Source of the DNA: Angiostrongylus vasorum
Taxonomy: Eukaryota > Nematoda > Chromadorea > Rhabditida > Metastrongylidae
DNA length: 64,000 bases
Direction of reading: 5' to 3'
Assembly (NCBI GenBank): GCA_018806985.1
Contig: JADANN010000009.1
Coordinates: 350,745-414,744, forward strand
Position numbers and translations under genes: made by a program
Notes under the pieces: model-generated
The model's input: only the letters and a program-made list of their open reading frames with translations
Databases searched by the model: none
Told to the model about the DNA's origin: nothing
Shown: positions 54,568 to 64,000 of the stretch, piece after piece
How the letters are laid out: every line of letters begins with the position of its first letter
Numbering within the stretch: the first letter of the stretch is position 1

Positions 54568-54785
54568 ACTTGCTGGTAGAATGCTGTTCAAGTCGACCCT
54601 CCATGTGCCGAGATAACTATGCTGGAGCGTTCGCGAATGGATTGCAGTGACCCTATCCAGGATAAGCCTGGTACCAATTTTCCGTCCTCGGAGGTTGAAA
54701 GGCTTGCTGGGCCTGGCGCTGGATCGAACCAGCATGGTACCCGTGATCATTGGCACCACTACCACTGTGCTGCCCGTACCCTAAA
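54568..54785 (-). repeat. SINE-2 5' part with good head
   Basis: Minus strand: GGGCAGCACAGTGGTAGTGG (A box), TGGTTCGATCCAGC (B box), AAATTGGTACCAGGCTTATCC, GAACGCTCCAGCATAG, GTCGACTTGAACAGCATTC. The 3' third is missing. Confidence 0.6.
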
Positions 54786-54869
54786 TCTAGATCACGTTAT
54801 GCAAAGGCACTTTCAGCGAGTTCTCTGCATATCTTTGCATTTTTCTCTTTCTTATTCATGTTAATTCCT

Positions 54870-55380
54870 TCCAACTATTTAGGTTCCTAGAGATCTAAGT
54901 CACATTTGGTCAAATTATGCTCGAGAATGCTTATAAAGAAGGTGGAAACGTAGAAAACCATGTGTGATTTCGTTGTCGAAGAAACTAGTAAGTGTTTATA
55001 TCCTTCCTTTCAGTAGTTCGATCTCATAATTTGGGAATATGTCCCTCTTCCATGTGGGCACCTGCTCTTTTCCAGTCGCACGGAGAATCTACTGCTCCTA
55101 CTTGCCCCTAATCTGGGTGGACGAATTCATAGTACAATGTTATAAACTTATCGCTGCTTTCCGATTCCTCATCATTGTGTGCTGCACATAAGAAGCGATT
55201 ATGTGTTTATGTTGTAGTTTCCGAAATAAGTGTTCTTACATTTTCTTTAGTGCCTTAAGCCCTCACACTACCAAATTCCAATAGATAAGGGAATGCGTAC
55301 AGTGGGTAACGCATTAATTCCCAGCAACGGTTTTCTGGAAGGAAACCGCTCCGGAGGAGCCAGCTATTATCAATGATAAT
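54870..55380. other. No gene recognised
   Basis: No splice-supported exon or repeat seen. Confidence 0.35.
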
Positions 55381-55384
55381 CACC

Positions 55385-55945
55385 ATTTCGCGATTTAGGC
55401 AGCTTAGAGTTGCATTGAGATTTTGGGAGCGGCTCCATTGTTGTCCTACCGAACGCCGCCGAATCGGAATCTGTTTCGGGGGTCAGGAGAATGAGGCCCG
55501 TTCATTTTACGGTGTTTGGCTTTTTGATACCCACGTATAGCTTTCTGAGCACTGAACGTAGAGCCTGGGTATACTCACGTGTAGCTTGCCAGTCTCTTCC
55601 AGAGTGGACACGGAGCTTATTTCTTGGACGTGACTCCTAACCGCCTCCTATACACTTCGCTGTCACTTGATTGCAGGCTCTTCGCCGAATTGACCCATAG
55701 AATACAATCCGCATAAGCGAGAACACACCCACGCACATATCAATGCGTACGCCCTCGTAAATACAGGAAATGTATGCCAAATCGGCTCCAGCGGGAGCAA
55801 GGAGTCCGTCCACTGAATCCACATGAGTCTCAGGAAAGCAGTGGTCGCCCTTGGTTCGCGACTAACTCCTATCGGCGACCCTGTGGACGAGCCACATAGC
55901 CTCGCGACATACCGGCGCGAGATATCTCACTTGAGGGATCCGTGG
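55385..55945 (-). mobile_element. RTE 5' untranslated region, solo fragment
   Basis: Second copy of the sequence at 5260-6190, without the family C insertion and without coding sequence after it. Confidence 0.5.
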
Positions 55946-56060
55946 ATTCATTGTACAGGCCAATTATGCACTCACTCTGCCTGCACTTTCACGAAAGAAA
56001 TCGAATGCAGAACGCATGCATGAGGGGTTGGTCGACGCCGACCACTTTATCCCTTTACTC
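55945..56060 (+). repeat. SINE-1 3' fragment
   Basis: ATTCATTGTACAGGCCA to GCCGACCACTTTATCCCTTT matches the SINE-1 3' half and its terminus. Confidence 0.45.
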
Positions 56061-56069
56061 CATGGTCGC

Positions 56070-56870
56070 GAGGCCACGTGGCGGATCCCTATGCGGCGGA
56101 AAGGGTAATAAATTCGACTGAAGAACAACTGCATATTTCCCATGATCATTAGGTGGATGCGAATTTAAGAGAAGTAAACTGCTAATGTCGGCTGGGATTG
56201 ATTGACCTGCTATCATATTCATGCATTCGTGTGGGAGCGTGAAGTATAAAAATATTTAGGTTCTGTTCCACACCGTCAACAAAGGAGAGCACATCTATTT
56301 CCCAGAGGATACCGTATTTTAACCGATTCACTTCCATGTTAATGATCTTGCAGTCTCCTGAAGATTATCCGTGATTATTTTGTCACCGAAACCACTAAAG
56401 TAAAGATTTTTTGTAAAAACTACTATTCTTCGTGCTCCTCAAGCGAGTGGATTTCCCTACTCAGCGATTAGACGTGCCAACTAGAGGTTCATTAGAAACC
56501 GTTGCTGGAGTCAGATCAATGTATTAGTGAGATTAAAGACGATGCAATGTGGTTTTATTTTATTGCATTTTATATTTTTTTAAAAATATTTTAGGGCTAA
56601 AAGTCGTGATTTCAGCCTTGCGAATACTTTTTGATGTCCTTGACGATGAATGCCTACAGCATTTTATTGCTGAGTAAATCCGTGCGACAGGATGTGGCAC
56701 GACGTTGGCGTCGATGGTTACCGGTTTCTCAAGTTAAGACTATTACTATGTTTTAGGTTTAATGTAAGCTCATGTGCTCAGAAAACAGCGATCTTTACTT
56801 TCTTACTCGTTGTCTTTGTTCTAACTAGCTACTGCTTCTTTTTATTGTGTGAATGTGGTTTATCGCGGTT
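56070..56870. other. No gene recognised
   Basis: AT-rich spacer up to the start of duplication unit 3 at about 56875. A short hydrophobic frame at 56692-56877 (plus) is unsupported. Confidence 0.4.
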
Positions 56871-58059
56871 CGCATAGTAAACATCTCCTTTGGAAACACT
56901 CAACGTTTTCTTCTGTGTAAGTATTCCGCTATCTGATAGAGAATAGCCACACTACACAGTCCTACATAACGAGGGAATGTGCCTGGCTCACGAAAAATCA
57001 AATTTTAAGCTGAGCCAGGGACATTTTTAATTCATGTAAGACTCTGTGCGACTTGCCCTTATCGGATAATCGTAAGATGAATAAACGACAAGACGTTGGG
57101 AAGAAGTGTGCTTAATATAGGATGAAAAGCGAATAAAGCTCACGGCGTTGATCAAACCCCGAGGGACGTGCCATGGATTCGGCTTCATTAAGCATCGCTT
57201 GGGGTGATTAAATGCACTTCTGACCTGCAGACTAACTGGCCGTGAGCTACGATGCACCGAGTCAGTACCTACCTCTAACCTTGAGTGGGTTACTATGCAA
57301 ATAAAATTTGCATCGGGTTTTTTTCATATTAGGTTGAGAAAGCATTTGTATGTGTAAAGTGCTCATCATTTTAAGCACTGCGGGCTCTGAAAAAGGCGAA
57401 GTCGGCTTCAGCGTTAGCCACTACCGAATACTGTCATGAGATTCTTGGGTTCATCAAGAAACCAGTAAATTGTTGATAAATGGTAAGGTTAACAGTTGGT
57501 CCTGTGAAGAGAATGAATAGTTTCCATGAGGAAAAGTTTACCGGTAGAACCAATGCTTTAAGTAGTTGTGCCGCCGGTTTCATATTCCATGGGAACATTG
57601 GTCCAAGACTTTCAAATCTTCGAATATTAGATGTCGTGCTACATGTTAACCTATCGTTTAGTCACAGGAATCGCCTCCATCCTGGCGTAATCCCAGTCAA
57701 ACGGAGCAACAAGTGCTCAATAAGTGGATTTGGTGAGAACCTGAAGACGCATAACAGTTAGATAAACGTTAAAAGAATAATGACGTCCGACCAGCAACCA
57801 ACATGTGAATGAGGATAGAAACCACAGATATTCGAACGCCAGTTGTACAAATAGACGAATCCAGCACCTTTCAAGTTACCAATCAACGAAACAAATGAAA
57901 GAAATGCTCCGGGTAGTGTGTGGGGGACAGGCTGTGCAGACTTTTAGTATTGGTCCTCCAGAAACTAAATCTCAGCCCGGAATAAGTATTATTAATCGAA
58001 ATGAGAAACACTGGGATCTGCACACTTTTCCCACGACGGGCAATCTTATTTATACCAGT

Positions 58060-58890
58060 TGCATAAAACTTTGCACTTCAGAGGACGACTAAGTCGCTGA
58101 AGGCGGTTTTGGCACCGCCATCATTTCCAAAGGATTTCTCGAACAGGAAGTCGTCGACATTGTTAAACAAGCGACAGTCGCTAGCTGAAAGATTTTGGCA
58201 GTATGGCGGATAATGCAGAGTTTCGTAGCTCCGTTCGTTCCAATTCTGAAGCGTCGGTAGGGCTACGGGTGCGTGCACTCGCGTTATACTGGAAAAGGAT
58301 TGACGGCTTTCTGTTGATCATTGAAATGCGTAACCGTTGAAGTGTCTGATGCATTTCGTCGACTTGGTGACTGAGAAGCCGTAATGGATTGAACCAGCAG
58401 GAGACGGGAAAGCTGTCAGTAAGGCCTTTTTTGATGCGATTTTGACTTTGAGAAGTGCTACGAAGCCTTATCGTGATCAAAGCATTGAGCTCATCGTTTC
58501 CAGTTACCACATAGGATTCATTTGTCCTTTCTCGTCTTTTCACAATACGGTGGAAGAACTGTTCGTCTAGTGTGCATAATCGCCAACGGCACCTCGAAAA
58601 GGCAATTTCTTTGGTTTTCATTCGATTTCTGCGGCATCCGTTTGTCGAGCTTCTTCGACTTTCTTATTTTCTTTAAATCTTTCGACACAACGAAGATGCT
58701 TGCACTGAGTTCTTCTGAAAGTTCTGGAAGAGTTATGCGCGTATTTGCTTCCATAGAATCCTTCAGTTCGTCGCCCTCAATAGCGGAAGGGTGTCTGCTG
58801 CCTCCCTCATGTTCAGTGTCGAATTCGCCGCAACGAAATGTTTGGAATGAACGTTGCACTGAGTTTTCTTTAGCAAATTCATGATCTCAT
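58060..58890 (-). pseudogene. Mariner transposase pseudogene, unit 3
   Basis: Same element as at 39560-40390, differing in a few homopolymer lengths (for example CGAAAAGG against CGAAAAAGG). These change where the frame breaks but not the overall decay. Confidence 0.78.
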
Positions 58891-58931
58891 TTATACTCTA
58901 ATTCAGTTATACGGAGCGGAGGTGAGCATCA

Positions 58932-59222
58932 TGAAAGGATAAAAGGATAGAGCTCTCGGCGTTGATCAATCCCTGAGGGATGCGCCACGCATTCGACTTC
59001 ATTAATCATCGTTTGGAGGTGATTGAACGCATATCTGGCCTTTAAAGTGACTCGCGGTGGGCTACCGATGCATCGAGCCAGCGCTGCTATTCTCCCAGAC
59101 AGGTCTGGTAGCAATTTGCCCACCCTGGAGGCATGGTAGGCATGGTGAGCCATGGGCGCGGAGATCGATTCCACATGTGCGTTGCAGGGCGTCTGCAACT
59201 ACTGCGCCACACTCGCCCTTGG
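58932..59222 (-). repeat. SINE-1, near full length, unit 3
   Basis: Unit 3 counterpart of 40437-40727, with one C fewer in CCCTGAGGG. Confidence 0.65.
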
Positions 59223-60229
59223 TGAGCATCGCAGTATATAGGATAGCACAAAAAAAAATAAACTATTGCTGCTAAAACTCATACAGTAAGAGTGAATTTG
59301 CAAGCCTGACAATGATTTCGAAGCAACCCAGTAAATGTTCACGTACTACTTAGAATTGTTCTGCTGAGGCTTACCTACCTCTGCCAAGATCTCTACTCCT
59401 GCTAACAAATACAATAAAAGAAATTCGCCACCATGAATCTTAGCAATATTTTTTGAGAGATTTTATACACAGATCAGCTATCTGTTTCTTCTTCCACCTG
59501 CGAAGCTCACTTTTACAAAGATCCCCATCCTCACGCATGCCGCTCACAAGAAAACTACCGGTTTACTAGCACCTCAACTACGCAATGCGATGTTTGAGTG
59601 TGGCTACAGATATTTCGAAACTGCCGGACTCAAAAAACGAAAAAAACACTAAGACCTTAATAATAAAGAAAGGCCTTGCCTAAACTAAGACATGAGAGGA
59701 TGACCATGAAAGTTTATTTTAACATCGTAGTGTAATACATAAGATTTACCATGGAGATAAATGAAACAGGATGAAGGAAAACGTTGTGGTGATAAATACA
59801 TGAGCAAAATAAATATGATGACAAACATAGGAACAAAATAAAAGTTATCAAAAAACATAATAAGAACAGGCAGACTGGGAAATCTCCGCAAAAAACCTAT
59901 TCGATATCACCTCAACATTTGAAAGCAGCTGCTCCTGCCTCCACTTACAGAAGCTTAAGACAAATAAAGTTCTTTCCTTAGTTTGATCTCTTGCAAAACA
60001 CTTAGTGTTGCAACATTCTTACTACTAGTTCTGCACTGCAGCACAAATGCACATAAAAAATGTGAAGTGTTATTCAAATGAAGAAGGAGAAATCTAATAA
60101 AACAGTGCCCCCTTGATCCATAATATCAGTTAAAGCTTCGTGCCTACAAATAGAATAGATGATTTCTGGAAGATTGGATGTGAAAAAGGGAAAGACCTCT
60201 TCATATGAAATGAAACGTAGGGGCAGCGC

Positions 60230-61567
60230 TTTGGTTATGACGCACGGTTGTCTAGATGACGGTCCTCTTGTAATTTCCCCTGAAGGCCAGCACACCTTTG
60301 TTACACGGCACGTGATGATTGAGCTGTCTGGAAGTAATAACGGTAAGAAAAGGTTAAAAAACTTCATACCAAACCACACTGCAACGTACTACTCCAATAG
60401 CTGATAAAATCTACCGTAAATATGTGTCATTCCACAATCTACTAACTTCTATAACTACTAATGAATTGTTATGGCTGAAGTATGCACTTACTTGAATCCA
60501 TGCTTCAACTCCCTCGATGTAGAACTCGAAAAGCATTGCGGACGACACTGTCGAACATTTCTACAGTGTAGCGCTTTGGAATGAGCTTCAGATACTCACA
60601 CGCCTTGAGAATAGAGCTGAGGAATTTGCCTTAGATGGCCATATTCTACGAGAGGTAAGCAAATTGTTACAGCCAAGACAACGTGCTCTCGCCAATGACT
60701 GTCAAATCTACTTAACGGTTCAGAGGAATTTCGAAAGCAGAAGTCAGCTATCTGCAGCTATCAGTGATACGAAGACAAAATGGCCCAACTATTGTAATAA
60801 TCACATACCCTGGATTCGAGGACATCTTCACGAGGACAAAGCCGCACTTCTGAAAGCATAGAACAAGACTGCTTAAGAATATTTTAGTATAAAAACCTTC
60901 AAGCATGAAACAAAAAGTGTAACAAGCCGTAAAATTAAACATCAAATAGTTGAACCATTTTCAGCGGATATGGAATATAATTACAACGTATGTAGCGCCG
61001 ACTTTCAGCACTCCAGTAGGCAAAAAACTTTGGAATAGAAAAAAACAAAAGTTTAGTGATAAGATGGATAGGTGAATTGCAAAGATTTAGTGAACTGAGA
61101 CCCTCCAAGGGGCTCCCTGAGACACTTGGCACTATGCAGATAAGTTGTACGCTATAAAAACGCCATAACAAAAAAACAACTATTGCAGCCTTTTCTAAAC
61201 GTTAGGTGGAAGCTTCAAACAAATTTCTCTCGCAATTCACTAAGCAAATCCTACGCCTGAGATGTTCTATGTTCCTTCACGTTTGCATTAGAGGTCTCTT
61301 CTATTAATTAAACGCGTATGGCACCTTTCAAACGAAATAAACGCAATGCGATCACCAAATTTAAGGAACCACTTAAATTCGGTGTCCACGATCGGGACAC
61401 CGCTGAACGGAAACCACATCGATACGGCACAGTTGGTAGGAAGATCGGTGGAAGACTAGTTCGAGAAAAAAAGGAAGAAAAAGAAAAACGAAGAGGGCAA
61501 TGAAATACTCACCTGTACGGACCGCGGCTTCGGCCGTTACTGTCACATCACGGTTTCGCTGAAACTA
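60230..61567 (-). pseudogene. Copy of the unrecognised multi-exon gene, unit 3
   Basis: Same exon remnants and the same TAA after the start codon (near 60635) as the unit 1 copy. Confidence 0.5.
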
Positions 61568-62287
61568 ATAATATTTGTTTTATTAATTGCAACTGTACAT
61601 ACAAAATAGCAGAGGTGAAAGAGGTGCCAAACTAATTCTGTTCGGATGGCGAGTATTTACAAGGTGACGAAATCTCATATCTCTTTGCTTCGTTCTCAAA
61701 AAAAACCCAGATCATTTGAATGACGATGGTAGTGTGGAAACAAATCCGCTATATTTCAAACTTACTCGTAGATTTCTGTGAACTATCAACGAAAGTTCTA
61801 GAATAATCTACTAAAACAAATATTCACTGAGCACGATGAGTCCACTTTCAACGTGTTGGTATAGGTACTAAGGCGTCAAAAGAAATGTCCTTGAGACACG
61901 AAACAGAACGCATAATAGGACGGCCTTCCTTAAACAAATCTGATCCAGGAATAGACGAACTTAGCGAATTATTTCTTCCATTCTGACATAACATCCAAAT
62001 TTCAGCACTGGATCAAAAGCCGCAAGAAACAAAATTTAGTAGTAAATCAAACCATTTAGTCATTTCATATCAAGGCTAATCAGCGTTGTTCCCCTATCTT
62101 CTGCATGTACTTAACTCCACAAATGAGATTAGATCAACCAATCTTTAAAAAAATATCTTCCACACATTGACAAAAGTGAAATGCCAATAGCAAGGATTGC
62201 AGCGATGATCTCGAAGGTAATAAAAGTCGTTCATATTACACTGGGTCATAGTAGTTTGTCAGAAATTACATCTGCCTCCAATTTTGA

Positions 62288-62560
62288 CTTTTGTCGACTA
62301 TGAAAAGCCATTTGACACGACGAAATGGATCTAATAATGTTAGTCCTAGTCGACCAAGAAGTAGACGGGTCCCTGCAAAGAACTCTGTCTGACTATTGTC
62401 GGAACTGTTCCATGAAAATACGGCTTTTCCATCCACCGCTCACCATATCCACCCAGTCCATGCAAAACCCACGAGGCGAAAGCGAAGATATCACACTTGA
62501 TGCCTCCCTGATTGTAAAGACCACCTCGTACGTGTACCTTAGACGTTAAATGAAAATGTG
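62288..62560 (+). mobile_element. RTE reverse-transcriptase fragment, unit 3
   Basis: Counterpart of 43795-44095 (TFVDYEKPFDTTKW, IVKTTSYVYLRR). Confidence 0.6.
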
Positions 62561-62774
62561 TAACGACAAGGAGGAGGCACTTCAGCAACACGATCGCTCG
62601 CTTTGAATTATCGACATTATGCCACTGATCACCTTCTACTGAAGCAAAAATTGTGTGGTGGAACTCTAGCTCCAGCGAGCGCTAAAACAAATAGAGTTTA
62701 ATGATGCCCCATACGTCAGCCCTTATGGACCTGTAGGTGACACAAGAAGTGAAAACTTCTACAACGAGAAGGAA

Positions 62775-64000
62775 TTACTCACCATCACGTAGTACTGTTT
62801 TTGGAGCGCTAATTGGCACATAGTTATGCCAATAGTCGTGTTCGTGTTCAAGCGCTTCAATTACTGTGTTGGACAAAAGGCGATTCATTAAATTGCCTAA
62901 AACCAGCGAAACAGAACGCCTTCGATGACATATTGTGAAACCTCTCCTGAGAACGTGACAAGAAATTTGCTGAGAAACAATTAAGCCTCTAATAATAAAT
63001 GCAAACAGCACGACGGTTAGGCTTACTGCGATCGCGAAGATGTATGTTTGTAGGCGAAAGAGTGAGCCGGCAAAACTATACAACAGAGATTCCAAGTGAC
63101 GTAAGGCGTGAAACCACGAAAGCGCCTCAGTACCTATTACGAAATAAGCAATCAGACTATCCTCTAGAAAGAATAAGAGAAAAAGGTGGAATGCTCAAGT
63201 GCGATTCGCCATATACAGTCATCAGAATGTAGCTTCTGCCAAACGTTACATCGCCAAATTAGCATATACTAAATGATCAAACGAATAGTAGAATAAATTT
63301 TTCAACGATCAAGCAACCAAAAGAAAAACAGGAAACACCAAAGAAAAAATCTTAAGACTGAGAATTTGTGAGGGGTTAGAATGTAAGTGGTTTTGTGAAG
63401 CAAAGAAAGGAAAGGTACGTACTAACCAAATTTACTGCACATCTTCTTGCCATCACACCTGCAGTCGGTTCGAAGCTCGCTTTAGCATCTGCTCATTCGT
63501 TGCCGCAATCCGAGACTCGAAGTCATTCAAGCGACTTCTGACTTCTCGCTTCCTCCTTTCAACTGAATAGCAAACTAGCTTCTAGAGGTTTCGACGGCCT
63601 CTTGAATGACTGTTTCCTACTTGCTTCTATACTGCTCCACCTCCGCGTGTAACTAAATGATGCCACGTACGAAGCAAGGTCATATTAAAAACCACAGTAA
63701 TAAGAATGAAAGGGTTCTTGTAAACATGGGCACATGGGTGAAATCACCTTCTGCATTTCACTACGAATTTCCCTACAGTGACTCAAATATCATCGGCTCC
63801 AACTGTTTGAGTTTTTCGTTGTGCAGGAGCTGGAAAACAACTATTTAAATGTTCCCGAGCAAAAACTTCTATGAGACAAACATGAATACTTTCACGCTGA
63901 ATGAAAAATCACAGGATGAATAAAGTCCTACCTTCCACTTTAGGCGCTCCTCCTCGAATCTTTCAAAACGCGAATCCACGATTTCCATAGAGTCCATTTC
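62775..64000 (-). pseudogene. SUN-gene pseudogene, unit 3, cut by window end
   Basis: Counterpart of 44279-45507. One T fewer in the GGTTTTTAGG run makes the SUN part readable in one frame from ESLLYSFAGSLF through SVSLVLGNLMNRLL to SAPK. That frame runs through what is an intron in the source gene, so it does not restore function. Confidence 0.6.

Larger units (their letters stand above)
56875..64000. repeat. Segmental duplication, unit 3
   Basis: Collinear with 38372-45507 and cut by the window end. It carries a SINE-1 fragment (57134-57275), a decayed Penelope terminal remnant (57388), mariner, SINE-1, gene copy, RTE fragment and SUN pseudogene in the same order and orientation as unit 1. 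Confidence 0.9.

Noticed and set aside
3856..59222. tRNA genes at the many tRNA-like heads
   Set aside because: A and B boxes are present but the cloverleaf is not, and each is followed by the same SINE body.
1..64000. CRISPR arrays, bacterial operons or rRNA genes
   Set aside because: No regularly spaced repeats, no polycistronic gene packing and no rRNA-like sequence anywhere. The window is eukaryotic.

Overview
The window reads as nuclear DNA of a nematode, most likely a clade V parasite of the hookworm/strongylid type. Evidence: compact exons with TTTCAG-type acceptors and introns down to about 42 bases; probable trans-splice acceptors a few bases upstream of ATG codons; and a dense load of retroelements whose peptides (RTE-type LINE, Penelope-like element, mariner) match families I know from hookworm genomes. 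There is no sign of operons, bacterial genes or CRISPR. No species can be named from sequence alone.

Bases 1-30,600 are gene-poor and repeat-rich. The best gene there is a two-exon CHH/ITP-family neuropeptide precursor (2430-3501, minus) with an intact six-cysteine pattern and one apparent homopolymer error after its ATG. A second small secreted-type gene lies at 13559-13964 (plus). The rest is broken RTE elements (4560-7560, 8950-9890), two tRNA-derived SINE-like families (called SINE-1 and SINE-2 here), two unclassified dispersed families (C and D), a mariner tail (20510-20705), and Penelope-like sequences: a decayed element at 25495-28270 and an almost perfect foldback at 18135-18540. Several copies of its terminal repeat carry a hammerhead-ribozyme core.

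Bases 30,600-36,100 hold a multi-exon minus-strand gene for a SUN-domain protein. A coiled coil with a BAR-like look precedes a C-terminal SUN domain, encoded by exons at 32983-33061, 32738-32902 and 31555-31755. A family C element sits in its last long intron.

Bases 38,372-64,000 are a duplication array. Unit 1 (38372 to about 46.2 kb) and unit 3 (56875 to the window end) are nearly identical and differ mostly in homopolymer length. Unit 2 (about 46.2-50.3 kb) is an older, diverged copy lacking the mariner. A unit holds a terminal Penelope/SINE-1 fragment, a mariner pseudogene (units 1 and 3), an unrecognised small multi-exon gene, an RTE fragment and a SUN pseudogene. The unit 2 copy of the unrecognised gene (47620-48904) keeps its open frame while the other two have a stop. 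Between units 2 and 3 lie unrecognised multi-exon candidates at 50692-51061 and 53086-53568.

The genes do not form a pathway. The window is a transposon-rich interval with a few real host genes, one of which has been copied into a local array of pseudogenes.
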